Shown: piece after piece, positions 22,506 through 35,410 of the stretch
Layout of the letters: each line of letters opens with the position of its first letter
How positions within the stretch are numbered: the first letter of the stretch is position 1
Source of the DNA: Histoplasma ohiense
Lineage: Eukaryota; Ascomycota; Eurotiomycetes; Onygenales; Ajellomycetaceae
DNA: 64,000 nucleotides
NCBI GenBank assembly: GCA_017607445.1
Contig: JAEVHH010000005.1
Span: 3,601,001 to 3,665,000, forward strand
Direction: 5' to 3'
Translations under genes and position numbers: made by a program
The notes under the pieces: generated by a model
What the model was told of the DNA's origin: nothing
The model's input: the letters and a program-made list of their open reading frames with translations, nothing else
The model's database searches: none

Positions 22506-23810
22506 TTTCGGGTGCTCTTTTTGCCTTTTTTTTCTTTTTCGTTTTGTGAGATGCAAGGTATGTATATGGAGTAGGTGATTGATATTTGATTGTTAAATCA
22601 GGGAGAAGCAGGAAACAATGAGAATTAGATAGTTGTAGAGGGCTCGAGTTATATGGGAGGTGCGCGGATAGTATATGTATGAATAGGATCTCACAGCGTC
22701 CTTCGAAGGGGACAATGGGAAGATCTCAAACAGCCATGCCAACCAGGCAAAATCTAGAGAAGCACCTCATGCGGGGGTTCCTGATTGTGCAAGTTGGAGA
22801 GGTTATCTAAGGCCGCTGGCAGATGAGCTGGTGGAATTGTTCCCCTCTGCGCCCGTTATCTGGATGGGTGAGAGAAGATAGATGATCCGGCACAATGGAT
22901 CCCCGGCATCTAGCGAACAAAGGAGACGAATGGATCGACAATATATCATCAACACGGGAACAATAGAAGGCACAGATATAGTTAGAGCCTCGGATGGAGT
23001 TAAATCTACGTTTGTGCCCGATCCGGCAAGTGGTCGCTCAGCGGTTGGAGGTCCTACACAAGCCCTACCACACGTGACCCATACACACAGACCCGTGAAC
23101 ATCCAGTACTGACCAGGACAAGGATGTTTGTGGAAACGAATACTGCTTTGGCCAAAAACGCTACATATATAAACAGTGCGTAGAAGGGCGATGTTAACAC
23201 ATCACAGCACAGGTATTAATTTAGCAACATATAATTTTTATAAACGACATTGGAGGAAGGAGGTGAAAAATATAGAAGCAAAGAGTAGAAGCACTGCCTG
23301 TGTAAAAAGAAGAAAAAACAAATGAACCATAATAGATACAGTATAGAGGCAACTCATAATTAAATAGTGTCGATTGGTATAAAATCAAGGGAGAAGAATC
23401 GATAAAAACGAACCCGAGATTGCTCTCATGCTCTCTGATCTGGACTGAACTCTGGGGATATTATTATTCTTCAGAGAATAGAGTCGCGGGGGGAGAAATC
23501 GCTTTAATAAAAGCAATTAATACTCGTAGGCAGAAATAACAGAATCCCGGAAATGCGGGTGCGACATAGGCGATGGCGCGTTCGAGGGTGCTGTTGGGAG
23601 ATTTACGGGAGTTCGAGAGGTGGTAAGGGACGGATGAGGTCTCCCAAGGAAGGGTTTCGACAGGGCTAACGTACGATTGTCGATCGGGTATTGGAATGAA
23701 TCCTTTGCAGAGATGAAGCCAGCCACTCTGGAGGATAACAAGAAAAGAAACAAAAGAATCAAAGAAAATTCTGGATGGAGAAAAGCTGCTTCGCTAGAGA
23801 GGAAACGAAA
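22506..23810. other. Intergenic region; one unassigned open frame at 23517-23762
   Basis: RAM2 promoter and ERG12 3' flank. A minus-strand frame at 23517-23762 could begin after a CCTCCAG acceptor and ends SVISAYEY; it is Pro/Ser-rich, unlike any family I know, and joins to no exon in phase that I could find. The rest shows nothing. Confidence 0.45.
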
Positions 23811-25469
23811 CTAGTTCGCATTGCTTCCACGCTTCCAGAATTTCCAGCCCTCTCGCTTCTCATGCTCACCCACACCCACTAAACGTTCAATCCCAGCGTT
23901 CCCAACAGCATTCTCGAATTTTTGTTGGTCAATCTCCTCCCCACCTTCCTCGTCTGTTCCATTCTTCAGTACAGCAGGCCACAGCACTCCAATACCATGG
24001 CCACCCAGAATGGTTTCATAGCGCTCAAATCCTTCGTCGTCTAGTGTTTTTTCTAGGCGCTTTAATGCTGCTGGGTCTATGTTTGTTCTCAGCAATGTTA
24101 TCGCGCAACCACCGCCGCCAGCACCTGTAAGTTTCGTCCAGCCTAAGCCGGTGTGGTCAACTAATTCTCGGATGCGCTCAAGGCGGGGATGAGATACCCC
24201 GAGTGAAACGAGGAGGCCATGGTTGATGCGGAATAGCTCGCCAAAATGATCGATCGCCTCGCTGGAGCTTTTATCAAAGCGCCCGGACTGGATGAGGTTG
24301 CTGGCAGATTCCGTAACCTGATCTATGGCTTCGAGGATCGATTCAGAAACGGCAGGGTGTGCTTTGCAAAAGTTGGCAACTTTCGCAACCTCAACTGAAG
24401 TGGACCGAGGCTGGCGCGAATTGACAAGGAGGAGAGGAAGTTCGGGGAAATCAAGTATGGGAGTCACGGAGGGCGGTTTGGAATAATCTCCCCTTCTAAA
24501 TATGACGGCTTTCCCGCCAGCTGACACAGTATTATCCACACCACTGGGGTTGCCGTGTATGCACATTTCACCAACGAACGCCCACTTGTTTATTCGCTCA
24601 ATCTGGGTTTCTGCCTCTTCAGGCAGCTGATCTTGATGTGGACCTGCTAGAATGCGTATCTGTAACAGGAGAGCTGCGCTAAGACAGACAGCTATACTCG
24701 CACTGCTCCCTAATCCAGCACCAATGGGGATGGTTGATCGTAGTGTGTACACCGCGGCATGAGTCTGTGGGGAGCTGAGGGAGAGAAAGAGATATAGGAA
24801 AGCAGTTGCTGAGCTTTGGTGGATCTTCCGCACCTCATCTGGTTTGCCAACGGATATGTCTGCGATATGTGGCTGTATAGCTTCAAGCAACTCAGTGTCA
24901 AGAGAGGTGACAGAACTGTGGTAGAATTTCTTCTTGGATGGGTGATGGAATAAGTCCCAGGGAAGCGAATCAATATCCCATGTGTGATCCAATTCAATAT
25001 CCCTGAAATTAAGCGTAATGGTGCGATGCGACTTTGATAAAGTAGTAACAAGAAGGTAAGAACGGAGGGATATGGCAGCGGCTATAGCCCGCCTACCATG
25101 CACGACGGCATGTTCTCCGAAGACAATGACCTTGCCGGGCGCGGAGACCATGAACGCTGGTGCCATGGGCGACGATGCTTTTCTCCCCATCCTGGTTCGA
25201 TTGCTAACACTTGGGGTATCGCGTTGATCATCAGCGTGACCATTCATCCCCGGGGGTGTGGGAGAAGGTGTCGCCATTCCATCTGAACTTTCCGACGTGT
25301 CTTCTTGTTGGGTGGGGGTATGGGTCTGGTCTTTGGCTTCGATGGAATTCTTTGGACGGGAAGGGATTTCTCTGTCGCTATCCTCGGTTAGAATGCTGGC
25401 AACCTTCCGCCGCGCATTCGCCTTCGAATGTCTCATACTCCCACCCTTTCGTCGTGCAGACTTCTCCAT
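23811..25469 (-). CDS. ERG12: Mevalonate kinase
   Basis: Single coding exon, about 552 residues from the first ATG in frame (MEKSARRKGG, context CCCATGG). The frame is open further up to 25574 but with no ATG, and GTGAGTGAG...TTCGCAG at about 25537-25576 could be a leader intron. It phosphorylates mevalonate with ATP in the ergosterol/isoprenoid pathway. GHMP-kinase motifs: SAPGKVIVFGEHAVVHG (N-terminal), PIGAGLGSSASIAV (ATP-binding motif 2), GNPSGVDNTVSAGG, and KLTGAGGGGCAITLL (motif 3). The first about 105 residues are basic, then Ser/Thr/Pro-rich, an extension beyond the 390-440 of yeast and animal enzymes. It is cytosolic or peroxisome-associated in other organisms; no clear signal here. 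Confidence 0.93.
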   Translation of the reverse strand: MEKSARRKGGSMRHSKANARRKVASILTEDSDREIPSRPKNSIEAKDQTHTPTQQEDTSESSDGMATPSPTPPGMNGHADDQRDTPSVSNRTRMGRKASSPMAPAFMVSAPGKVIVFGEHAVVHGRRAIAAAISLRSYLLVTTLSKSHRTITLNFRDIELDHTWDIDSLPWDLFHHPSKKKFYHSSVTSLDTELLEAIQPHIADISVGKPDEVRKIHQSSATAFLYLFLSLSSPQTHAAVYTLRSTIPIGAGLGSSASIAVCLSAALLLQIRILAGPHQDQLPEEAETQIERINKWAFVGEMCIHGNPSGVDNTVSAGGKAVIFRRGDYSKPPSVTPILDFPELPLLLVNSRQPRSTSVEVAKVANFCKAHPAVSESILEAIDQVTESASNLIQSGRFDKSSSEAIDHFGELFRINHGLLVSLGVSHPRLERIRELVDHTGLGWTKLTGAGGGGCAITLLRTNIDPAALKRLEKTLDDEGFERYETILGGHGIGVLWPAVLKNGTDEEGGEEIDQQKFENAVGNAGIERLVGVGEHEKREGWKFWKRGSNAN

Positions 25470-27974
25470 GGGAAATAATGGGACGCGCAGGTAGGTAGGT
25501 AACACAAACTCCCCGCTTTCCGAGACGTTGCTTTTCGGCAAGATGTGAACTGCGAAACAGATCAGGTCACTCACTCACTCACTCACAATGCCGATTGATA
25601 AGCTGACAATGTATCATGGGGAGCACAATTCGACAACCTTTGATAGGACAACCCGAGACCAGGGGGTCAATGCGCGGTGACAGGAGAGAGATCGATCAGA
25701 AATTTGGCGGTGGATGCCTGATATGCGCGGTGATGTTCGGCGGAGCTAAGGAAAATGCCAATTGCCGTTTTGGGACCAGACGGCGCCAAGCGCGTATCTA
25801 CGCCGCGGATGCAGCGGTATTACACAGCATCTTCAGCCCCAGAAAAAACATCGTTGTTTTATGATCGATGCCTGCACTCGATCGCCGGGTCCTTACAGCG
25901 CCTGCATGAATCCAGAAGATTGAGTTTGACCAAGCCGGAAAACACACGCTAGAAGAAGCCATGGAAGCTGTTCCCCACCACAGTATGAGTCCGGCCAGTC
26001 AGAGCCCACTTATTAGACACAATTCCCGGGCGTTTCACGATACGAGTATGTTACATCGGGGTTCTAAATAGGGTCGAAAATGCTTCTATTGAAACTCTCA
26101 CACACAAAGTTGCTTTTCTGGAGGGAATTCATGTTCGTGACAAAGGGAGGGAATGCGTGTAAAAATCCGAAGATGCAACTATTTGATTTGACTGCTGGAG
26201 AAGGAATCCATCAGTGGCATGTACAGACAGTACGAGTATTTTACTTCCAAAGTCTGATACCCGAACTCTTTTTTCTCATACAAAAGGAGAATTTAACAAA
26301 TATAAAATATATTTCTTATTTGTAATTGATAATTTTCGGTCGTTACATCTTTTCCAACTATATCATAAATGATTGGCTGAAAAATAAACATATAATAATA
26401 AAATTGAAATATTTTCTACTGTGAATTTATATACAGTACATTCATATCCAGATTATTAGTTATAATTTTCGTATTTATATTAGCAAACTCATCCTCTTGC
26501 AATCTATGATGGAGGTGGAAGGCTGGTTAATTGTAAATATCTGGCGGGTGCTCCTTTTCTATATTATGGCCCTATCAGGCATTGGGGCGCCAACAATATC
26601 GTTATAGATACCTTCATCAATATATAATATAACTATTAGTTATTATTAAATTATTAAATAATATATACATATATATATATACATATGGAATAACTATATT
26701 TATCATTCGTTTAATATTAAAATTTTTGTAAAATATTGGGTGGTAGTTTTATCGATAATCCTAACTAACTACTGTAACTGATCTTAATAAATTTGTAATT
26801 TTTCGACAAAGAAGATTTGAGACTGATATCTTCTCCTTTGCTGAATACTGGAATTTCCCAATGAACATGAAACGTATGGTATGAGATTTCAACATAGAAT
26901 CCACAAGTGTGGACTGACATATCCCGATAATTGATTCTTCAATTTGTATGGAAAATCACATTACCACGTCATTCCCTCCAGATTCCGGCCGTATCGCAGA
27001 CGGCCGTATCGCAAGCGGCCGTAGGGGAGCGGAGATCAAGCTCCCTCCTTCACCAACTTGCAAGCTAGTAAAACTGGCAAGGCTAGCCTCGGCGAAGTTG
27101 TTGTGGAAGCCTTGAAGCACGGAATCTTGCTGGTGGGTGAGGGCCATCTCTGGAGAGCTAGGGATATTTTAAATGCCGATACGTCAAATCCTTCTAGAAA
27201 CGAAAATGCTGACCTGCAGGAATTTAAATTCAACTATTTTTTGTATATGCACACTCTAGATGGCAAATCGATGATGTAAATCAATAATTAGTAATTAAAT
27301 ACTAGTAACAAGTTATCCGATACTGAGCAAATTGACAACGTGTGAAATATATGACCCTCATCATCTAACGCTGTTTCCGAAGGCTAAGGGCTGTGGGTTA
27401 GGATTATTTCCTTCATCTAGGCTTGAACATATCAAATTATTAGTGATAGCTTTATCAATCTTGATATTTGCAATAGGCAGAATGTTACCAGTCAATTAGA
27501 TTTAGAATAGTGGCTTGCTTTATTTTACCATCCGTATTTCTATGAGAGGACGAAGATGAAGAAAACGTGAGACGAAGGGCCAACACAAGTGCCCAGCTGT
27601 TCTCCAGCTGGGTAACTCCGACAACTCTTATAAACAAAAAGAGAATAATCTGGAAGATGTATTGAGAATGCAACTAAAAGCACCGTTGAAGGAGAAATAC
27701 AGATTTCAGGCAAGAACACCCATTTGTAGAAGGACCTCAACGATTCGACCAAGGAGAAATGGAGCTGTCCAGTATCAACATAAATATCCTACTTTACATT
27801 ACGCGATACGATGCATAAAAATATCAGGAATAGAATATCAATAGACAGGCCGACAGATAAAGAAAAGAAACAAATATGTGGGTATTGAAAATATCTTCAT
27901 AGTCACTCCTCGTGAACACCAAACCGTGATTTAGCTTGCGCTGGCACTGCCTTCGGCCCATCCATCATAGAAAC
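25470..27974. other. Gene-free stretch turning strongly AT-rich from about 26.2 kb
   Basis: ERG12 promoter, then from about 26.24 kb very AT-rich DNA (worst at 26.3-26.8 kb) with TATA-type microsatellites. A short array of CGGCCGTATCGCA-like units sits at 26986-27022. No coding frame is supported. The composition fits a RIP-mutated or decayed repeat, but no source element is recognisable. Confidence 0.6.
26986..27022. repeat. Short tandem array of a GGCCGTATCGCA unit
   Basis: Three partial copies: CCGGCCGTATCGCAGA, CGGCCGTATCGCAAG, CGGCCGTA. GC-rich island in the AT-rich tract. Confidence 0.6.
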
Positions 27975-29572
27975 CTAAGGGGACCAGGCACCCCGACGTC
28001 GCAGGCTCTGAACGAAACGTTCAACAGTTTCCCCATGACCGGACCTTCTGAAAGTTTCGAAGATTATGCGCTTTTCTTCGCACATTGCATCCCGATCCGC
28101 TGCATTTAGGTACATCAAGGAAATGGCAACAGGGAAGCTTGCCAAATGTACTCCGTACGCTCCAGATTGCGGATGTAAGAGCAGAGGCATCGCTTTAGCG
28201 ATCCTGCCGCAATATATCCTCGGATCGGTCTGTGGCGGGAGGATTACCTGAGGACAGGACAGAATCCGAAGTGAGCTGTATAGAATGATGCATATGGCCC
28301 AGTAGAGACACATGATGTGGCACGCCGCTAGATAATCGAGCGAAAATGTTGAATGTTCGGCATCGAGGCTATACGTCGGATCAGTGATGCCTACCTCGAT
28401 GCGCCAGGACACAAGCTCTTTTTCTAATTCCCAGCAACTTTGAAGCAAATCACGCCGCTGGAATTCCTGTATTTCCTGATCCAGGCACGCTCGCATTATA
28501 TCCATTTTTTCGAGAAACGTTGGTATCTCGACCAGAATGTCGATCAAGAGATCCTTTGGTGTTTTGGGTATCTCGTTCCAAGGAATAGTTTTCCATTCAG
28601 GATTGCTTAAAATAATTCTCTTTCGGGCTTGAACGGCACTGGTTGTCTGTGGGGTCGAAAACAATCCGAGTCAGCACATACGTCATATTCGTGCTCAAGG
28701 AGGCTTATGGGAAGAAAAAAGTATGCTGACAAGATGAAGTCTTCCGTCGACGAAAAATTGGTGCAAATATCCCGAAATGTAAGTTTCCGGCGGTTGGGAG
28801 GTCATGATAGCCAGTTCACCATTAACGTGGTGTCGCCAATTACGAGCCTGGGCTATTCTGTCCTCGTCATCCTGCCCGAAGAACACCTAGTACATCTGTG
28901 AGTAGACGCGGATACATTGTTTTCGCCAACGAAAAGTAGAGGGGCACTAAGCACACTACCTCGTAAAGGCTATATAGCCTGGACATGACGCATAAAGTAA
29001 CGATATTTCCTCGCGTCCGATTAGCGAGCGCAGCAGACATCTCGCTGAGAGACTCCATATAGTATCTAAGCCCTTCCTCTTTCTCCCATCTGTTGTTGCT
29101 TATGCGCCCTGCCGTTGATAGGCATATCGCAAGCAGTATTTTTTGAATATCTGGCGAGTTAAGATAAAGCTGGGGCAGCGAATTTGTCCAACCGCCGCTG
29201 ACGTACATCATCATTTGTGCTGGGAAGTGTCTATCTGTGGGAAGATAACTACTCCAGAAAATACCAAGATACTTGTCTGCATATGCAGCCCGCGCCAGAG
29301 GCACCGGTAAGGTAACTTGGGGCGAGCCCTTATCACTTCGACCAGCCTTACGAGGCTCCGCACTGAAGTTGATGAAGCGGAGTTGACGCTTATATCCATC
29401 GCACTTCAGTCCTAGCTTGATGCATTGTCCACACGATGGGCGTTTTTCGTCACACTATGCGTTGTTGGTTGTTAGAATCCTAACCTCTGCCCTTGGATCG
29501 ATGACTTACGCCTCCTTTCTTACGGATCCTGCAAGTACCACAACTCTTGGATCTCCCGGGAACGCCAACCAT
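27975..29572 (-). CDS. Zn2Cys6 transcription factor with fungal-specific C-terminal domain
   Basis: Four exons: 29510-29572, 28960-29454, 28731-28886, 27975-28646, giving 461 residues, all phase 0. The binuclear zinc cluster is C11-x2-C14-x7-C22-x6-C29-x2-C32-x6-C39, split by intron 1 between C14 and C22 (SCGTCRIRKKGG, then CDEKRPSCGQC). The x7 in place of the usual x6 is odd. The rest matches the fungal-specific regulatory domain (PF11951 type): LPQLYLNSPDIQKILLAIC, RYYMESLSEMSAALAN, SRLYSLYEVFFGQ and SFPVAISLMYL. Intron 3 uses the weaker donor GTCAGC to avoid a stop. Regulon unknown; no neighbouring pathway genes. It is intact though set in a decayed region. Confidence 0.8.
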
Positions 29573-30795
29573 CTCGACTATTTGTTCGTTGGCTCTGTAT
29601 CCAAGGGCGCGGATTGTTTCCTATTCGGGTACAAACGAGAAAGTCTCAAGTGGGAGTCGCTGCTGGTGGGCCTAGGCAACAATAGAAATGAAGCCGAATT
29701 CGGTGTTTAACTCTTAACTCAAGGTCTATTCGGACTCAAACAAGACTGATCGGACAGAATATGCTGATTCCAGTTCACCTGTATTGTTAGTTTTGTCTGG
29801 GAGAGGAAAGGGATTAAATCCTGAGTGGTGATATCTTCAACCACGCTTTTAAGGCAGATTAAATACGCCCAGTCTGTGCTAGGTCTTTTCCCTAATTGCC
29901 TTCTACGCCGTTCCGTAATGAAACAAGTCCGGGCTTCTAGTTCATGGCCCCATCGAATTGTAATTAATCCTGGGTCGGTAAGGCTGAAAACCCAACTAAA
30001 CCCGCGAGAATTACGACGATACATGCGGTCCATTGTCTATATTTAGCGCATGGGATGTTGAGCTGGACGGAGCACCCTATTCAGAATTCGTATGAGTGTC
30101 AACCCATAGGGCGATTGTTTTCAACAGAACAATTAGCGTCATTAGCGCACCACGCAAAACTTGAGAGATGGCGTAGCTTGGACATACTTCAGCCAATAAA
30201 ACAGATAACAAGGCATAACAACCAACACGTAGGTACAGGTAGAGCGGGTTAAGCTTTAGTTATAACATTCATGTTAAGTTACATGCTTGAGACGGATTCT
30301 TTAACATTACCCCGAGGCGCCGATCTAGTGTCGAACCTTGAAATCTTGGGCCAGCCTTCCGCACAGGAACGGCATCATCGCGTGGGTTTTAAGGTATGTT
30401 TGCTGCAGGTTGAGAGCTAAGGTTTAACACTAAACCCAACCCGGCGGATTACCGCGCAAGGACCAATAATTTTTCACAGAGCAAAACCTTAAAGCAAGTC
30501 CACTCCAGGCTTAAATTTAAGCATGAATTGTTAGCGGCTTGGCATATATGTTCTACGGATTTTCTTTCCATATTTTCATATGGTCATCGCAGGTATCAGG
30601 GCTATCCCGGCTCATCTCTCGGGAGTTGAACGAATAGAAGAGATTTCGATCTTTAAAAATTGCTGGAAAAATTGGGAGATATAACTCTTCTAATTCCTGC
30701 TCCATTTCTCGATCATAGAATGAACTACAGCACGCACCCTAACCCTTTAAAATCATCTACACTCGTCAGTTTGACTCCTTTTCTCAATATTAGCC
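29573..30795. other. No gene supported
   Basis: Upstream flank of the Zn2Cys6 gene and relic-like DNA. A minus frame at 29719-30033 (rich in R, T, W) is unrecognised and has no partners. Confidence 0.45.
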
Positions 30796-31938
30796 ATGGC
30801 TAATGTTGACCACCCACCGGCCAATATCTTCGTAGCAGTGGCCAGGAAAGTTTATAATCCAGTTGGATTCTCCAGGCCCGCAAATTTATTTTCTTTTTTG
30901 CTGGGGCGTTGAGTGGATCCGCACTGGCGAGATTCTAACACTTCAATTACCACGGTATATTCTACGACTCACCTAGGATCGGCGAGCGCTACTTCTTCAC
31001 GAAGGGGATTGAGGAAATTGGCCTGATTGTTCTCCTTGACACCATTCCCTTGGCTTAATTTCCTCGTCGTTTTCCAATTTATCTCTGCCATCTGACACAA
31101 GTGGATCATGGTCCACAGGATCAATGCCTACATGATCCTTGTTCTATCCGTTATTAGCATGAAAATTTCCCTAATGGCTGCTAGCCGTTTTTCGCAGGTT
31201 ACCTAGACACCCAAATGGCTGTTGAGCCCATCGAAATTCTCTCATTATATACGCATGGGGTTTTGGGATAAATCAACCTCGACCGCCTGCAACTCGAGCA
31301 GCACAGAGCCTGGATGCTCAGAGGATTGATTTACGTATATTATGAAGTATTCTATCTGGCATTTTGACAAAATGTCATGACTGACAACTCGTTTCACAGT
31401 TTCAGTCCTCATGCATTATTACCCTGCGGGCCATGCATATCATCATCATGACATGACTAATAAGCGCAGGGGATGAGTAGTAACCTTGCGCACAAGTCAA
31501 GAACACCGCTGGAAAGAATAGAACACGAACCATGTAACTACCTTGATAGTGATGCTTACTACTCCGGCGATAATTTAAACAAGCAAGTTCTGGTTCAGGC
31601 CAAGCACAGAGGAGGGGTTAATGCAATGAACGCTGGAGATACTTTCGCTTTTCGCTTCGAACCACCCACGTGGCTGGCGTTTAGCCTCCACGCAATTATC
31701 GAAATCCACGTACGTTTTCAAAATCCGCTATTTCCAAAGCTTGTCTCTGTTTCGTCCCCATGTCCAAAACGTTGAACTGCTACAAAAGTTAACGATCATG
31801 TTCCAATTGTATTGTTTCATCTGACCCTTTTCGAAGCTGAAGGGACTTCGGCAACAAGAAACTGACTGGCATGGAGAACTCGGGACGGGCTGGATTGACA
31901 GCTGACTGTTTGGGTGGCTCTGCGCTATGGAAACCATA
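30796..31938 (+). pseudogene. Decayed multi-membrane protein, DUF2306-like
   Basis: Starts at ATG 30796 (MANVDHPPANIFVAVARKVY). Pieces in changing frames follow: SPRIGERYFFTKGIEEIGL, VHRINAYMILVLSVIS, INLDRLQLEQHRAWMLRG, SCIITLRAMHIIIM, GGVNAMNAGDTFAF, PTWLAFSLHAIIEI and a C-terminal GRAGLTADCLG. The H-R-I-N-x-Y and Q-H-R-A-W-M-L-R blocks and their order fit the fungal DUF2306 (PF10067) membrane family, as I remember it. In-frame stops (for example after SALARF and DTIPLA) and frameshifts break it several times, and introns cannot mend all of them. No function expected. Confidence 0.55.
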
Positions 31939-34900
31939 GTGTGAACTATATTCCCCTAGTGATGATAACGGAGGGGCAATATCATGGGCTATGAGGGCTT
32001 TTACGTAACCCCCTCTGAATTTCTTTTGTTATCCAATTTCATAGAATATAAATATATTTCATATCGAAGCCATGAAACCGAAAATTGAAAGCCAGGAGCC
32101 GATGAAGCTAACCAGTAGAGGCTTTAGCGCCGGATTTCGGTATGTTTTACATTTTCATACAATCTCAAACACACTCCGGTACCCCGGCCCCGGAGCCTCA
32201 TTTTGTTGGGCCAACAGGATGACGAGAAAGAAGAACCCGATTAGGTCAGCCCTTTGTGTAATTCTGTCTAGAACCGATGCAGTAAGTCTGGGGCATCTCT
32301 AAATAATAAATATACGTAGGAAGTTCGCAGTTGGATTGAACTAGCTCGCATTTGCTGTTTCGTTTGGAAGTGATGCATGCAGTTACCTCCATCTTAGATT
32401 GGATTGCAAACGGGGAATATTCCCCCCCTCGCTTCTTGGGCGCCACACAGTTTGCCGGTGTGCATTAAGACAGGGTCATTGGAGCGTTTATTCTCCAGCT
32501 CCAGCCCTAGTATTGGATGCAAATATGGATCGAAGGCGAAATGAGACTTCATCTTCATTAAAAACGTTTTCTTTCGGCCAGATGCAATGCTAATTGGTAG
32601 AATCCTGTTCTTCGTCCTGAGAAGCCAGGAATAATGAAACCGTTGTAGCGACCCCAGTACGGTGCAACGGGAAGGCTCCCTAGAATGGTTAGCTCAGTGT
32701 TTTATTTTAGCATTCCTGTTTGTTTTTCAGCTCCTCAAATCCCTGGACAGGGTCTTCAATCTCAAATCGGCTGCTAGGGTAGATGCAAGGTTTAAACTTT
32801 AAGCCAACCTTTGCTGCAAGGATCGTGGCGTTCCGAAGCAGGAATATATTTTTGAAAAATCCTGCGCTTCTTTATTTTAGTCCTATATTGGTTTCCTGAA
32901 AAGGCTATATCTGGCGATATCTCTACCTACTCTCTCGCTGGAGTAAACAACGTGGAGAGCATCATCACCCATATGGAGATGCCTTTCCGTATCCAACTGC
33001 TAGGGTCGGCACTTTGGGCCGTTTCGGAGCGGAAAAGGCACTAACGGTTCGGTCACCGACAGTTCGACCTAATCCCACCGCGCCAGTGGCATCTCGCCGA
33101 ACTCCATCGCTTCGTATTAATCTTGGCTTTATGGTGCCATCGCGAAGATAGTTCATCTCTAGAACACAAGTATTTGTCTGAAACTCAGGATCAAGAATGC
33201 CATTTGCACGATCACAGTGTTCACAGTCCTTGGTATGCCAATGCAGCTGTCCAGGAGTTTCTCAGGCCAAAATCAATAAATTCAAGTTTTTCATCAGGAG
33301 ATGTTTTGTTGCATTGAACACCGGGATCGTGTCTATATGTATAAAAACACCTATGCTTTTTAGCCAACAATTGTGCATGCACAGCTTCTAATATAGATCA
33401 CAGCCCATACTACAGAGGTCGCTGCGAAAAGTTTTGTCCCCCGCTAAGAATGTACTGTACACTGAAATATAGTTACTAGTATATGGAATCTCCAGGCCAC
33501 ACCACCTGGGATTTAGGCAGTGAGCTAGTGGGCAAGCTAGAAGGATTGGCCTCTATCAGCCCTCCCTATCCTTCTCATTAAGAGATGGAACAACAATACT
33601 TAATGCTGGTATCAGAATTTCAGCTCAAATTATTAGCGCAAGTCAAAACTTTTCACAGGAGCCTCTGTAGTATTTAAACACTCACTAGTTCTGCTAAATC
33701 TGAATAGCAGAAGTGTAATTCCACAGTCTAGCCCAATACAGGCTGGTTTTAGAGTTCGCATGTTGTTTCAAATCGCCGATTTCCCTAATTGCCCACTCAT
33801 GCACTCTGTACAGTACATGTACTGAACCTGCAAATCCGTAACTCATAAGGTTTCCCCCTGCAATGCAGTGTTGCCCTTGATACAGGTAACCCACGAGGCT
33901 TCTCACGTCATCGACCGCCATTTGGAGTAATGGCCGTTAGATCAACGCAAAGTCCTTTGAAGGCTTGGGAACGCTAAATTGGAAATAAGGTTCTCATTGT
34001 TTTTGTTGACTGTTGTTTCTGATTCCACGAGTCTAATGTGACCTTCCTCATGCACGACAAGGATGCAAGCGGCGTGGTGATACTCGGTCAAATTAGGTTT
34101 TACGGGTTTGGTGGAATTATTGCAGTCACATCTATGAGCTGGGGTTCTCCCCATCATCGTAGATACAAGAGGAACATCATGCCGCATTTGAATGGCCCGT
34201 CGAGAATGCAGAGATCAAAGTATTCTTGAAATCTGTAAAAATCTCTATCGGACAGGTGGACAAGCATGCTAAAGACACGTGTGAGCTTGAATGTGGATTC
34301 AATGCTACATTAAATCAAAGAAGCTTTCCAGGTGCTGCAGCACAGTTGCACACCCAAAGTGTTGGTGATATTGTGTATACAGCATTTTGCTGGGGTTGGG
34401 GTCAGTCTGAACCGTTTCGCCGTGGTATGTGGCGGGGGCTATTAGATATAGGAAGAGAATACGGATCAATCTTGCGGATTGGAGATTCTTTATATATCTT
34501 AAAATATACTGGTAGGTTCGAGGAATTCCTACTGTGGGACAATAATCAACAGTGAGCTCCACCAAATAGTCTGAACTCTGGGGCATAGAGAGCTCACTTC
34601 TCAATGGATCGAGCAGAAGCAATGTAGCGCGCGCAGTGTCCCATCGGAGGGCTAGGTGGTGAAGGTATAAGGAGAAATGAACTGAGAGAGGAATGAGGAT
34701 ATGATGACAGTTAACCGCAATGTGCCTATTTGTCTATTCTGACAAATAGATAGAAGCATATTAAATGAGACGACACATAGAATAATCGCGGAGGAGATTG
34801 ACATAGAAGGACACACAATTGATTGCTTGCTGTATCACGTAGAACAAACCCTATATGGGGGGCAATATCTTCATTCTGAGCATCAGCTGAAGCTGGATAT

Positions 34901-35410
34901 CAGCGACAGGATCTCTTACAGATCTCCCAACAGAAGATTGTTTGGACACACGGCATCCGGAGTTCATACAACAGGACAGGCGACCAGCGGGAGGAGCTCA
35001 AGAGAGATTTGTCATCTAAGAAATTTTGAACCGGAAAAACTTTCGGCGCGGTTTCAACTCCTTGCAGAATAGATGGATGTTCTCATATTTCTATACCTTT
35101 GATCCCTAGTTAATCCTGCAGCTGGAATAGTTATTTTGTTTGAGACGGGTGGGAATGACTTGGTTCCCGGCGAAACCCAAATTTGGACCCAGCGTCAACT
35201 TTGACAGAACCAAGGTTTGCAACCCGACTTACAACTGCCTCAGCTGCCTTGGATTGAACATTTCTTCTCAGAACTTCAGGTTACTTTATATCTAGCCCCA
35301 CTTTTATGTCATCATCACCGCTCCGACTGGGGGGCCAGTTCGTGGAGGGAGATACGGTCTGGCTCGCTAAGTGAGTTCAATGGGAATAGCTAGAAGCGTG
35401 TATACTCACC
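31939..35410. other. Relic-like DNA, no gene supported
   Basis: 3.5 kb with only short, unlinked open frames on both strands, the longest 109 codons at 34226-34555. Base composition is mixed and slightly AT-rich. I could not tie any stretch to a known family or transposon. Confidence 0.5.

Noticed and set aside
23517..23762. Minus-strand frame with a hydrophobic start, downstream of ERG12
   Set aside because: The hydrophobic start is the pyrimidine tract of a possible splice acceptor; no in-phase upstream exon was found, so it is only noted in the intergenic entry.
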